Assembly (NCBI GenBank): GCA_018524345.1
Contig: JADQAZ010000002.1
Coordinates: forward strand, 310,001-374,000
DNA: 64,000 nt
Origin: Harenicola maris
GTDB taxonomy: Bacteria > Pseudomonadota > Alphaproteobacteria > Rhodobacterales > Rhodobacteraceae
Direction of reading: 5' to 3'
Shown here: positions 8,784-17,466 of the stretch, piece by piece
Layout: each line of letters opens with the position of its first letter
How positions within the stretch are numbered: the stretch's first letter is position 1
Made by a program: the position numbers and the translations under genes
Notes under the pieces: model-generated
What the model was told of the DNA's origin: nothing
Databases searched by the model: none
What the model saw: only the letters and a program-made list of their open reading frames with translations

Positions 8784-9019
8784 GCGAGACACCCGTGAAC
8801 GAGATGAGCTTTGAGGATGCGATGCGCGAGTTGGAGAGCGTTGTCGGGCAGCTTGAGGGCGGCGATGTGGCGCTGGAGGCTTCTATCGCTCTGTATGAGC
8901 GCGGGGCGCAATTGCGCAAACGCTGTGAGGAACAGTTGAAGGCCGCCGAGGAGAAGGTTGCCGCCCTGACGCTGGATGGCGATGGCCAGCCCAACGGAAC
9001 GGCGCCGCTGGACCCGTGA
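8780..9019 (+). CDS. xseB: Exodeoxyribonuclease VII small subunit
   Basis: A 79-residue small subunit of exonuclease VII, which degrades single-stranded DNA into acid-insoluble oligonucleotides together with XseA (not in this window). It has the family core MSFEDAMRELESVVGQLEGGDVALEASIALYERG followed by a helical CEEQLKAAEEKV segment. It overlaps the upstream gene by ATGA and the downstream ispA by GTGA. The xseB-ispA-dxs order is common in proteobacteria. Confidence 0.95.
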   Translation: MSETPVNEMSFEDAMRELESVVGQLEGGDVALEASIALYERGAQLRKRCEEQLKAAEEKVAALTLDGDGQPNGTAPLDP

Positions 9020-9870
9020 GTTTTCAGGACGCCCTAGGGGCTGCGGCGGCGCTGGTTGAGGCGCGGCTGGTTGCGGCCATTGAGGATGCGGGCGATCTGC
9101 CTGTGCATCACGCCATGGCCTATGGGGTGCGCGGCGGTAAGGGGCTGCGCGGATTTCTGGTGATGCAGAGCGCGGCCCTGCACGGGGTTGAGGAGGCGCG
9201 GGCCGTGACGGCGGGTGCGGCCATCGAGGCGGTGCATGCCTATTCCCTGATCCACGATGATCTGCCCTGTATGGATGATGACGCCCTGCGGCGGGGTCAG
9301 CCCACGGTGCATCGCAAGTGGGATGAGGCCACCGCCGTTCTGGCGGGGGATGCCCTGCAGGCCTTGGCATTCGAATTGCTCGCCACGGATGTTTGGGCCG
9401 GGGAGCTTTGCGGGTCTTTGGCGCGGGCGGCGGGTGCGCGGGGGATGGTTCTGGGGCAGGCCATGGATATGGCCGCCGAGAGCGCCGAGGTGCCCCTGAA
9501 CCTGCGGGAAATCACCGCGCTCCAGGCTGGCAAAACCGGTGCGCTTTTGACATGGGCCGCCAGTGCCGGTGCGGTGATGGCCGGGGATGACGACAGTGCC
9601 CTGCGACGCTATGGCGATGCCATTGGCCTCGCGTTTCAGATAAAAGACGACATATTGGATGTTGAGGCCAGCGCCGAGGAGATCGGCAAAGCCACCGGCA
9701 AGGATGCCGGTGCGGGCAAGGCAACATTCGTGACATTGATGGGGCTTGAACCCGCGCGCGCCCATGCCGCTCTGTTGGTTGAGGAGGCCTGCGACGCCCT
9801 TGAACCCTATGGCGGCGCGGCCGATACCCTGCGCGCGGCGGCACGCTTTGTCACCGAACGGAAGAAATGA
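9016..9870 (+). CDS. ispA: Farnesyl/geranyl diphosphate synthase (IspA type)
   Basis: A short-chain trans-polyprenyl diphosphate synthase that condenses IPP with allylic diphosphates, most likely giving farnesyl diphosphate for undecaprenyl phosphate, quinones and carotenoids. The 284 residues carry the first Asp-rich motif [15 protein letters not shown] (about 80-94) and the second in FQIKDDILD (about 211-219). It starts with GTG at 9016, within the GTGA overlap with the xseB stop. dxs begins 10 bp downstream, so precursor supply and chain elongation are encoded together. Product length cannot be decided with certainty from sequence alone. Confidence 0.93.
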   Translation: MSFQDALGAAAALVEARLVAAIEDAGDLPVHHAMAYGVRGGKGLRGFLVMQSAALHGVEEARAVTAGAAIEAVHAYSLIHDDLPCMDDDALRRGQPTVHRKWDEATAVLAGDALQALAFELLATDVWAGELCGSLARAAGARGMVLGQAMDMAAESAEVPLNLREITALQAGKTGALLTWAASAGAVMAGDDDSALRRYGDAIGLAFQIKDDILDVEASAEEIGKATGKDAGAGKATFVTLMGLEPARAHAALLVEEACDALEPYGGAADTLRAAARFVTERKK

Positions 9871-9880
9871 GGCTGACGCC

Positions 9881-11806
9881 ATGACAGATCGCCCAGAGAC
9901 CCCCATGCTCGACCGTGTGCAGCATCCCGTGGACATGAAGCCCATGTCCGACGGGGAGCTTGGACAGTTGGCAGGCGAATTGCGCGCCGAGACGATCAGC
10001 GCGGTGTCCCAGACCGGCGGCCATTTGGGCGCGGGCCTTGGTGTGGTGGAACTGACCGTGGCGCTGCACGCCGTGTTCGACACGCCGCGGGACAAGATCA
10101 TCTGGGATGTGAGCCACCAGTGTTATCCGCACAAGATCCTGACCGGGCGGCGGGACCGTATTCGCACCCTGCGCCAGAAGGACGGGTTGAGCGGTTTTAC
10201 CAAACGCTCCGAGAGCCCCTATGACCCCTTTGGCGCGGCCCATTCGAGCACCTCGATTTCGGCGGCTTTGGGCTTTGCCGTGGCCCGCGATCTGGGCGGG
10301 CGCACCGATGAGGGGATCGGCGATTGCATTGCCGTGATTGGCGATGGCGCGATCAGCGCGGGCATGGCCTATGAGGCGATGAACAATGCCGGGCATCTGG
10401 GCAAGCGGCTGATTGTGATTTTGAACGACAACGAGATGTCGATTGCACAGCCCGTGGGGGCGATGTCGTCCTACCTGTCGCGCCTCTATGCCGGGGCGCC
10501 GTTTCAGGAGCTGAAGGCGGCGGCCAAGGGGGCGGTGTCCTTCCTGCCGGAGCCGTTTCAGGAGGGCGCGCGGCGGGCCAAGGAGATGATCAAGGGGATG
10601 ACCGTGGGCGGCACCCTGTTCGAGGAATTGGGCTTTTCCTATGTCGGGCCGATTGACGGCCATGACCTGCCGAGCCTGCTGTCCGTTCTGCGGACGGTGA
10701 AGGCGCGGGCGGACGGGCCGGTTCTGATCCATGCGATCACGCAAAAGGGCAAGGGATATGCTCCTGCCGAGGCGGCCTCTGATCGCGGGCACGGGGTTGG
10801 TAAGTTCGATGTGCTGACCGGAGAGCAGCAAAAGGCGCCGTCCAACGCGCCCTCCTATACCAAGGTCTTTGCCGATGCCCTGATGCAGGAGGCGGCGGAG
10901 GACGGGCGCATTGTGGCCGTGACGGCGGCGATGCCGGACGGAACGGGGCTTAAGCAGTTTGCCGAGCGCTATGCCTCGCGCTGTTTCGACGTGGGCATTG
11001 CAGAGCAGCACGCCGTGACCTTTGCCGCCGGGATGGCGGCGGGGGGGATGCGGCCCTTCTGTGCGATATACTCGACGTTTTTGCAGCGCGGATACGATCA
11101 GGTGGTGCATGATGTGGCGCTGCAGCGCCTGCCGGTGCGCTTTGCCATTGATCGGGCCGGATTGGTGGGCGCCGATGGGGCGACCCATGCGGGGGCCTTT
11201 GACGTGGGCTTTATGGCGAACCTGCCGGGGATGGTGGTCATGGCCGCCGCCGATGAGGCGGAGCTGAAGCATATGGTGGCGACGGCTGTGGCCTATGACG
11301 AGGGGCCGATTGCCTTCCGCTTTCCGCGCGGCGAGGGCGTGGGGGTTGAGATGCCCGAGCGCGGCGTTGCATTGGAGATTGGCAAGGGGCGGATCGTGCA
11401 GGAGGGGGCGCGGGTTGCTGTGATCTCCTTTGGCACCCGCCTTGGAGAGGTGCAGGCGGCGGGCGAGGCCCTGGCCGCGAAGGGGATCACGCCGACGATC
11501 GCCGATGCGCGCTTTGCCAAGCCGCTGGACCGCGAGATGATCCTTGACCTCTGTGCGCGGCACGAAGCGGTGATTACGGTGGAAGAAGGCGCCGTTGGCG
11601 GCTTTGGCAGCCATGTGGCGCAGCTTTTGGCGGAAGAGGGCGTGTTCGATGGCGGGCTGATTTTCCGGTCTATGGTGCTGCCCGATACCTTTATCGATCA
11701 GGCCAGCCCACGCGACATGTATGACAGCGCCGCGATGAATGCGGAGCATATCGAGGCCAAGGTTTTGCAGGCCCTCGGGGTGGATGTTCTGAGCAAACGG
11801 GCCTGA
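9881..11806 (+). CDS. dxs: 1-deoxy-D-xylulose-5-phosphate synthase
   Basis: A thiamine-diphosphate enzyme that makes DXP from pyruvate and glyceraldehyde 3-phosphate, the entry step of the MEP isoprenoid pathway. The 641 residues show [33 protein letters not shown], the ThDP-binding [18 protein letters not shown], the IDGHD signature, the catalytic Glu in [13 protein letters not shown], and [10 protein letters not shown]. The length is typical. ATG 9881 is chosen; the open frame extends upstream inside ispA but lacks DXS similarity there. The preceding TGAGGCTGACGCC offers a GAGG ribosome binding site. Confidence 0.96.
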   Translation: MTDRPETPMLDRVQHPVDMKPMSDGELGQLAGELRAETISAVSQTGGHLGAGLGVVELTVALHAVFDTPRDKIIWDVSHQCYPHKILTGRRDRIRTLRQKDGLSGFTKRSESPYDPFGAAHSSTSISAALGFAVARDLGGRTDEGIGDCIAVIGDGAISAGMAYEAMNNAGHLGKRLIVILNDNEMSIAQPVGAMSSYLSRLYAGAPFQELKAAAKGAVSFLPEPFQEGARRAKEMIKGMTVGGTLFEELGFSYVGPIDGHDLPSLLSVLRTVKARADGPVLIHAITQKGKGYAPAEAASDRGHGVGKFDVLTGEQQKAPSNAPSYTKVFADALMQEAAEDGRIVAVTAAMPDGTGLKQFAERYASRCFDVGIAEQHAVTFAAGMAAGGMRPFCAIYSTFLQRGYDQVVHDVALQRLPVRFAIDRAGLVGADGATHAGAFDVGFMANLPGMVVMAAADEAELKHMVATAVAYDEGPIAFRFPRGEGVGVEMPERGVALEIGKGRIVQEGARVAVISFGTRLGEVQAAGEALAAKGITPTIADARFAKPLDREMILDLCARHEAVITVEEGAVGGFGSHVAQLLAEEGVFDGGLIFRSMVLPDTFIDQASPRDMYDSAAMNAEHIEAKVLQALGVDVLSKRA

Positions 11807-11814
11807 TATGCCCA

Positions 11815-11836
11815 CCGGATCGCGCCAGCGATCCGG
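11815..11836 (+). terminator. Hairpin after dxs
   Basis: A perfect 9-bp stem (CCGGATCGC and GCGATCCGG) with a GCCA loop begins 9 bases after the dxs stop codon. There is no T-run, so it may be a 3'-end processing or stability element rather than a classic intrinsic terminator. The repeat element that follows may do the terminating. Confidence 0.45.
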
Positions 11837-11901
11837 CCACGCCCAACGCCGAGGGAGGCCGTCAGGCCGAACACGAGGGGGCGGGAGGGCCCCGTTGGTC
11901 G

Positions 11902-11958
11902 AGATTTTTCGGCGAAAAATCTGGGGGCGCTGCCCCCCGCGCTTTGCGCTCCCCCCGG
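11902..11958. repeat. Intergenic palindromic element, copy 1
   Basis: A 21-bp perfect palindrome with arms AGATTTTTCG and CGAAAAATCT around a central G (11902-11922). It is followed by a GC block with alternative pairings: GGGGGCGC, GCCCCCCGCGC, TTTGCGCTCCCCCC. The element sits between the convergent genes dxs and the sodium channel gene and could terminate transcription from both sides. The same 21-bp palindrome occurs at 46523-46543, also between convergent genes. I recall very similar GC-plus-GGATATTT modules recurring between genes in Rhodobacteraceae genomes. Confidence 0.65.
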
Positions 11959-11980
11959 GATATTTGGGCCAATAAGAAGC

Positions 11981-12754
11981 CTAGGGTTTGTTCAGCTTTG
12001 ATTCGATGGCGGCGAGGCGGGCGAGGACCTCGTCTTGGTAGGCAAGGCGGGCTTTGTTTTCCTCTTCGTGGTGGGCGTCTTGCATCGAGTTTACGATCAG
12101 GCCGACCAGCAGGTTTACCACCGCGAAGGTGGTGATCAGGATGAAGGGGACGAAGAAGGCCCATGCCAGTGGGTAGACTTCCATTACCGGGCGCACGATC
12201 CCCATGGACCAGCTTTCCAGTGTCATGATCTGGAACAGGGAATAGGCGGATTTGCCCAATGTGCCGAACCATTCGGGGTGGCTGACCGAGAAGAGTTTGG
12301 TGGCGATGACCGCGCCGATGTAGAAGATCATCGCCATCAGCAGGAAGACCGAGCCCATGCCGGGGAGGGCTGTCAGGAAGCCCTCTACCACGCGGCGCAG
12401 GCGGGGGGTGGTGGAGACCACGCGCAGCAGCCGCAGGATGCGCAGGGCGCGCAGGACGGCGAGGCCTTGGCCCGCGGGCAGCAGCGCGAGGCCGACGACG
12501 ATGAAGTCGAAGATATTCCAGCCGTCGCGGAAGAATGCGCTGCGTTGGGTCAGCAGTTTGGCGGCGATTTCGGCGACGAAGATTGCGAGGCAGATGCGGT
12601 CGAGGCTGTGGATCAGGGGGCCTGCTGTGGCCATGATGGTTTGGGAGGTCTCTAACCCGAGGATCACCGCGTTGAACAGGATCACGGCCACGATGAAGGC
12701 CCCTGTTCTGGGGTGATTGACGATGGTTTCGATGCGCTGGAGAAATCTGTTCAT
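11981..12754 (-). CDS. Voltage-gated sodium channel homologue (NaChBac/NavMs type)
   Basis: A 257-residue single-domain channel with six membrane segments that should assemble as a tetramer. S4 (about 100-121) has arginines at every third position (R102, R105, R108, R111), the voltage sensor pattern. The pore loop has the selectivity filter TLESWSM (about 178-184), the same short motif as in characterised bacterial Nav channels and different from potassium channels. S6 (about 200-224) is followed by a charged coiled-coil tail. I chose ATG 12754, which starts just before S1; a TTG at 12790 would add 12 residues. It probably admits sodium, with possible roles in motility or pH response (inference). 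Confidence 0.9.
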   Translation of the reverse strand: MNRFLQRIETIVNHPRTGAFIVAVILFNAVILGLETSQTIMATAGPLIHSLDRICLAIFVAEIAAKLLTQRSAFFRDGWNIFDFIVVGLALLPAGQGLAVLRALRILRLLRVVSTTPRLRRVVEGFLTALPGMGSVFLLMAMIFYIGAVIATKLFSVSHPEWFGTLGKSAYSLFQIMTLESWSMGIVRPVMEVYPLAWAFFVPFILITTFAVVNLLVGLIVNSMQDAHHEEENKARLAYQDEVLARLAAIESKLNKP

Positions 12755-12828
12755 GGCTGGGGATATGGGGCATCCATGCGCCATGGACAAGTGCCGGGCC
12801 GGCGCGGATTGAGCGGCATTCTTCCGAG

Positions 12829-13677
12829 TTACAGGTTGTCTGCGGCGAGGCAGGCTTTGAGCCCCTCGCGGAAGCCGGGATAGCGCAGGGCGTAGCCCAA
12901 CTCGCCGCGCAGCCTTGCGTTCCGCACCCGTTTGTTATCGGCGTAGAAGGCGCGGGCCATGGGACGGAGTTCTGCCTCGTCGAAGGGGACTTCGGGGGGC
13001 ATTTCGCTGCCCAGCAGGTCGGCGGCATAGGCGAGGACGTCCTGCGGCGGGGCGGGTTCGTCATCGACCAGATTATAGACGCGGCCGGGGTTCGGCGCGG
13101 CGATGGAGGCGAGGAGGGCGCCGGTGATGTCCTCTAGGTGGATGCGGGAGAAGACCTGCCCCGGTTTGATGATCCGATGGGCTTTGCCGCTGCGGATTTT
13201 GGCCAGAGGCCCCCTGCCCGGCCCGTAGATGCCGCCGAGGCGGAAGACATGGGCGGCGGGGGTGAGGGCCTGCCATGCCTGCTCTGCCGCCAGCCGTTCG
13301 CTGGCGCGTTTGGTGGGGATTTCGGCGCGGCTGTCCTCGTCCACCCATGCGCCGTCGTGGTTGCCATAGACGCCGATGGTAGAGAGGTAGCCCGTCCATT
13401 CCGGGCGGGCGCTTTGCAGCTGTTTGCCGTAGGCGGCGAGGACGGGGTCCTCTCCGCCCTCGGGTTTGATCGAGGTGAGGATATGGCTTGCGGCGGCGAT
13501 ATCCTTGGTTAGGTCGTCTTTGCCCCAAAGGCGCGGCTCGATGCCGCTGGCGCGCATATGTTCGGCCTTTTCCGGCGAGCGGGTTGTGCCGATGATGCGC
13601 CAGCCTTTGCGGCGCAGGGTTTGTGCGAAATGGTCGGCGGAATAGCCGTAGCCGAGGGACAGAAGTGTATTGGTCAT
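12829..13677 (-). CDS. NAD(P)-dependent epimerase/reductase-like protein (YeeZ type)
   Basis: A 282-residue extended short-chain dehydrogenase-like protein. The N-terminal Rossmann segment reads LLSLGYGYSADHFAQTL, with the glycine pattern GxGYxA rather than the classical GxxGxxG, as in YeeZ-like proteins. The YLSTIGVYGNHDGAWVDED segment and HVFRLGGIYGPGRGPL are typical of this group. The canonical YxxxK catalytic pair is not obvious, so the reaction is uncertain. ATG 13677 was chosen because upstream codons show no similarity. It is on the minus strand between the aldolase and channel genes. Confidence 0.8.
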   Translation of the reverse strand: MTNTLLSLGYGYSADHFAQTLRRKGWRIIGTTRSPEKAEHMRASGIEPRLWGKDDLTKDIAAASHILTSIKPEGGEDPVLAAYGKQLQSARPEWTGYLSTIGVYGNHDGAWVDEDSRAEIPTKRASERLAAEQAWQALTPAAHVFRLGGIYGPGRGPLAKIRSGKAHRIIKPGQVFSRIHLEDITGALLASIAAPNPGRVYNLVDDEPAPPQDVLAYAADLLGSEMPPEVPFDEAELRPMARAFYADNKRVRNARLRGELGYALRYPGFREGLKACLAADNL

Positions 13678-13788
13678 GACGGTGAGATGGGTCCTTTGGC
13701 CCCGCCATTGCAAGCCCTGCGGGCGGCGCGCTTTGCCGCACTTCGGCGGATGCCTGCCAGATGCCGCATGGCTGGGCAGACCGGCGGG

Positions 13789-14550
13789 CTATTGCGCGTA
13801 ATTTGATCCCTCTGCGTCCAGCAGCAGTTTGAGTTCGGCGAGGTGACGCTCGGCTTGGCCGGGGTAGTCGTCGAGTTCCTGTGCGGTTTTCTCGGCGATG
13901 TCATCGGGGATGACGCGCAGGGGCTGGCCGGTTTGCAGGGCGCGGATGTAGGTTTCTGCCGCGCGTTCGAAGTAATAGAGGCGGTTGAAGGTGTCGGCGA
14001 CGGAGCTTCCGATGATGAGGACGCCGTGGTTGCCCATGATCATGACCTTGTGTTTCGGGTCCTTGAGCAGCTCTGCGCAGCGGGCGCCTTCCTCCTCGAA
14101 CGCGAGGCCGCCGTAGCCCTCGTCGATGACGTAGCGGTTGAAGAAGGTGGCGCAGTTCTGGTCGATCGGGGGCAGGCGGCTGTCTTTGAGGCTGGCCAGC
14201 ACCGTGGCGTGGATGGAATGCACATGCATCACGCAGCGGGCGTGCGGGCAGGCGCGGTGGACGCCGCCGTGCAGGCCCCATGCGGTCGGGTCGGGCGCGT
14301 TTGGCCCCTGCATTGTTTCGGGGTCGTCCACATCGACCAGCAGCATATCGGAGGCGCGGATGCGGCCGAAGTGCATCTGGTTCGGGTTCATCAGGAATTT
14401 TGTGCCGCTGTCATTCACCGCAAGGGAGAAGTGGTTGGCCACGGCCTCGTGCATGTTCAGGCGGACCGTCCAGCGGAAGGCCGCCGCGAGGTCTACGCGC
14501 CCTTGCCAGTGGGAGATATTGGGTCGTTGGGAGAACAGGTTGGTCGCCAT
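13789..14550 (-). CDS. Class II aldolase/adducin domain protein
   Basis: A 253-residue protein with the class II aldolase fold. Zinc-ligand histidines are suggested by CVMHVHSIHATVLAS (HxH), with further candidates in MIMGNHGVLIIG. The substrate-loop segment TKFLMNPNQMHFGRIRASDMLLVD fits fuculose/ribulose phosphate aldolase relatives. Many members in this family have unassigned substrates, and some act on sugar phosphates from purine or methylthio salvage. It is divergent from ade across a 183-bp region. ATG 14550 is chosen, although the same frame stays open antisense to ade far upstream, which is a compositional artefact. Confidence 0.85.
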   Translation of the reverse strand: MATNLFSQRPNISHWQGRVDLAAAFRWTVRLNMHEAVANHFSLAVNDSGTKFLMNPNQMHFGRIRASDMLLVDVDDPETMQGPNAPDPTAWGLHGGVHRACPHARCVMHVHSIHATVLASLKDSRLPPIDQNCATFFNRYVIDEGYGGLAFEEEGARCAELLKDPKHKVMIMGNHGVLIIGSSVADTFNRLYYFERAAETYIRALQTGQPLRVIPDDIAEKTAQELDDYPGQAERHLAELKLLLDAEGSNYAQ

Positions 14551-14733
14551 GGCGCGGGTGCCTTTTGTGGTTGGAACGCGGGGAATGGGCGGAGCATAGG
14601 GCCGCGCCGGAGCGGTGCAAAGGGGGGAAGCGCCGATGGGCTTCACGGGGCGGCGGGGGATCGCCCAAAGGGGGCGGTGTTCTGTGACGTAACGGTGAAA
14701 TTCCGCGCTGCCCCTTGCGGCGGGGCGGGAGCT

Positions 14734-16548
14734 ATGAAAAATTCCTCTATGGATAAGAATAATCAAACAACTTGGGCGGAGAGCGCGGCGACATTGGTTG
14801 CCGTGGCCGCCGGACGTGCGCCTGCCGATCTTGTGCTGCGCAATGTGCAATTGGTCAACGTGCAGAGCCGCGAGGTTCTGGACTGGCAAGTGGCGGTGGC
14901 CGAGGGGCGTTTTGCCTATGTCGGCCCCGATGCCAGCCACTGTATCGGGCCGGAGACGCAGGTCATCGATGGGGGCGGGCAGGTTCTGATCCCGGGCCTG
15001 TGTGATGCGCATATGCATATCGAGAGCGGGATGCTGACCCCTGCGGAGTTCGCCCGCGCCGTCGCCCCCCATGGCACCACCACCATGTTCACCGACCCCC
15101 ACGAGATCGCCAATGTGCTTGGCCTGCGCGGGGTCCGCCTGATGCATGACGAGGCCTTGATGCAGCCCCTCAATATTTTCACCCAGATGCCCAGCTGTGC
15201 GCCCAGCGCGCCGGGGCTGGAGACCACGGGGTTCGAGATCAGCCCCGAGGATGTGGCCGAGGCCATGGAATGGCCGGGGATCATCGGGCTGGGGGAGATG
15301 ATGAATTTCCCCGGTGTGATTGCGGGCGATGCCAAGATGCTGGCCGAGATTGCGGCGACGCAGCGGGCGGGCAAGACGGTGGGCGGGCATTATGCCTCTC
15401 CTGACAAGGGGATTCCGTTTCACGCCTATGCCGCGGGCGGGCCGGCCGATGACCATGAGGGCACCGCCGAGGCCGACGCCATTGCGCGGGTGCGTCAGGG
15501 GATGCGCTCGATGATGCGTCTGGGGTCCGCTTGGTATGATGTGGAGAGCCAGATCACCGCGATTACGGAAAAGAACCTTGATCCGCGCAATTTCATTCTG
15601 TGCACCGATGATTGCCATTCCGCCACCTTGGTGAACGATGGCCATATGGACCGTGTCTTGCGCCATGCGATTGACTGCAGATGTGATCCGCTGGTGGCCC
15701 TGCAGATGGCGACGATCAATACGGCGACTCATTTTGGGTTGGAGCGGGAGCTTGGCAGTATCGCGCCGGGGCGCCGCGCGGACATGGTGTTGGTGGATGA
15801 CCTGAAGGCTCTGCGCATCCTGCGGGTATGGGCGCGCGGCGCCTTGGTGGCCGAGGATGGGGCGGTCTGTGCCGAGTTCCCGCATCTGGATTGGCCAGAG
15901 GACGCGCGGGCGACTGTGAACATGGGCAAGGCCCTGAGTGCCGAGGATTTCGCCTTTGCCGCGCCCGAGGGGGCGAACCGGGTGCAGGCCAAGGTGATTG
16001 GCGTGGTCGAGAACCAAGCCCCGACGGAGGCTTTGACCGCGACCCTGCCTGTAGTGGATGGTGTGGTTGAGGGCGAGGGGCCGGTTTGCCAGATCGCCTT
16101 GGTCGAGCGGCATCGTGGCACCGGTGCTGTGGTCAACGGCTTTGTGCAGGGGTTCGGCTATGAGGGGCCGATGGCGCTTGCCTCTACCGTGGCCCATGAC
16201 AGCCACCATATGATCGTGGTCGGCACCGACCGTGCGATGATGGCCGCGGCGGCGAACCGGTTGGGCGAGGTGGGCGGCGGCGTGACCCTTTGGGCCGATG
16301 GCGCGGAACAGGCGCTGGTGGAATTGCCCATCGCGGGCCTGATGTCCGACAGCCCGGCGCAGGAGGTGGCCGCCAAGGCAACCGCCCTTGGCGCGGCGAT
16401 GGAGGCGGCGGGGTGCAGCCTGAACAACGCATTCATGCAGCATTCCCTGCTGGCATTGGTGGTGATCCCCGAATTGCGGATTTCGGACCTTGGCCTTGTG
16501 GATGTGACCAAATTCGAGCTGACCGACGTGGTGGAGGGCCATGAATGA
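14734..16548 (+). CDS. ade: Adenine deaminase
   Basis: Converts adenine to hypoxanthine and ammonia; an amidohydrolase-superfamily metalloenzyme of the AdeC type. The 604 residues include the metal-binding CDAHMHIESGMLTPAEFA and TTTMFTDPHEIANVLG in the N-terminal half. FILCTDDCHSATLVNDGHMDRVLRHAI and the beta-strand motif PGRRADMVLVDD follow. The C-terminal domain includes VAHDSHHMIVVGTD. The ATG at 14734 has GGGAG 3 nt upstream; ATG 14749 is a possible alternative. It overlaps the next gene by ATGA, and AMP nucleosidase follows, so the set can degrade AMP. Confidence 0.95.
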   Translation: MKNSSMDKNNQTTWAESAATLVAVAAGRAPADLVLRNVQLVNVQSREVLDWQVAVAEGRFAYVGPDASHCIGPETQVIDGGGQVLIPGLCDAHMHIESGMLTPAEFARAVAPHGTTTMFTDPHEIANVLGLRGVRLMHDEALMQPLNIFTQMPSCAPSAPGLETTGFEISPEDVAEAMEWPGIIGLGEMMNFPGVIAGDAKMLAEIAATQRAGKTVGGHYASPDKGIPFHAYAAGGPADDHEGTAEADAIARVRQGMRSMMRLGSAWYDVESQITAITEKNLDPRNFILCTDDCHSATLVNDGHMDRVLRHAIDCRCDPLVALQMATINTATHFGLERELGSIAPGRRADMVLVDDLKALRILRVWARGALVAEDGAVCAEFPHLDWPEDARATVNMGKALSAEDFAFAAPEGANRVQAKVIGVVENQAPTEALTATLPVVDGVVEGEGPVCQIALVERHRGTGAVVNGFVQGFGYEGPMALASTVAHDSHHMIVVGTDRAMMAAAANRLGEVGGGVTLWADGAEQALVELPIAGLMSDSPAQEVAAKATALGAAMEAAGCSLNNAFMQHSLLALVVIPELRISDLGLVDVTKFELTDVVEGHE

Positions 16549-17399
16549 GGGCGCTTCTGATCGCTCTGGTGCTGCTTTGGCCCGGGTTGGGGCAGGCGCA
16601 GATGCGCTATAGCGAGGTGATCCGCACCGAATTGCCGGAGGGGATGACCCTGCCTGCGGAGATCGCGGAAACCATGGACTGGCTGGAGGCGCAGGGATAC
16701 GGCGATGTCGTAACCGCGCAGGGGCTGAGCGGGGCGGCGGCGCGGTTTGTGTCGATCTACCCCCCTGCCCTGCGCGATGCGCCGGGGGCGAGCTATGCGT
16801 TCTTTAACACCTCTGGCCTGCGCTACACCCAGTTCTGGGAGGTGCCGGATCCCGCCCTTGATGCGCGGCTGTATGAGATCGCGGCGATTGCGGGCGATGG
16901 CGGGCGGGCGGCTCTTTGGCTGGATGATGCGGGCAAGCAGTGGATCGTGAGCATAGGCCATGACGAGATCGGCGTGATCTCGGATGATCCCAAGGTGTTC
17001 TTGGCCTTTCTGGCGATCGGTTATGCCGAGCCTGCTTGGCTGAGTGAGCCAGACGCCTCGCCGATGGAGATTTTCCTTGAGGAAAACGGCTATGCCACGC
17101 TGGAGGAGATGGAGGCCGATTACGGCGAGGAGGTCGAGGCGCCGATTGCGCCCGAGGCGTTTCGGGCCTTTCTTGAGGAGCGCTTTGACATCACCGTGCC
17201 GCAGACGGCCGCCGAGATCGGCCTGACCGGATTTGCCAGCTATGGCGATTTGAACAGCGATGATCCCTTTGCCGCTTGGGTGGCCCAGACCACCCCGCCG
17301 CCGACACAGGCCGAGTTGGACCGGATCGCCGAAGTGCAATCCATGGCCGAAAAAATTGCCAACGGGATCGAGATCGAGCCGGAGGCCGAGGAGCCCTGA
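16545..17399 (+). CDS. Secreted protein of unknown function
   Basis: A 284-residue protein I do not recognise. A clear signal peptide (MRALLIALVLLWPGLGQAQ, cleavage after about residue 19) predicts export. The mature part is acidic, with segments such as FFNTSGLRYTQFWEVPDP, WIVSIGHDEIGVISDDPKVFLAFLAIGY and an acidic C-terminus (EIEPEAEEP). The WIVSIGHDEIGVISDD stretch slightly recalls SMI1/KNR4 (SUKH)-type proteins, but this is weak. It overlaps ade by ATGA and precedes amn by 67 bp, so it is probably cotranscribed with purine catabolism genes. No catalytic motif is visible. Confidence 0.75.
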   Translation: MRALLIALVLLWPGLGQAQMRYSEVIRTELPEGMTLPAEIAETMDWLEAQGYGDVVTAQGLSGAAARFVSIYPPALRDAPGASYAFFNTSGLRYTQFWEVPDPALDARLYEIAAIAGDGGRAALWLDDAGKQWIVSIGHDEIGVISDDPKVFLAFLAIGYAEPAWLSEPDASPMEIFLEENGYATLEEMEADYGEEVEAPIAPEAFRAFLEERFDITVPQTAAEIGLTGFASYGDLNSDDPFAAWVAQTTPPPTQAELDRIAEVQSMAEKIANGIEIEPEAEEP

Positions 17400-17466
17400 G
17401 CCGGAATGGCTTGGCCCCCACGGCCCATATCGCATACCCTGAGACACCCGATTTGAAAGTTACCTG

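Noticed and set aside
9851-11815. 654-codon open frame antisense to dxs
   Set aside because: It is opposite an unmistakable DXS and has a His/Arg/Pro-rich composition typical of shadow frames.
14551-16542. Long open frame on the minus strand, antisense to ade and continuous with the aldolase gene
   Set aside because: The aldolase similarity begins at 14550. The upstream part mirrors ade and is rich in Arg, His and Pro, as expected from antisense reading of GC-rich coding DNA.
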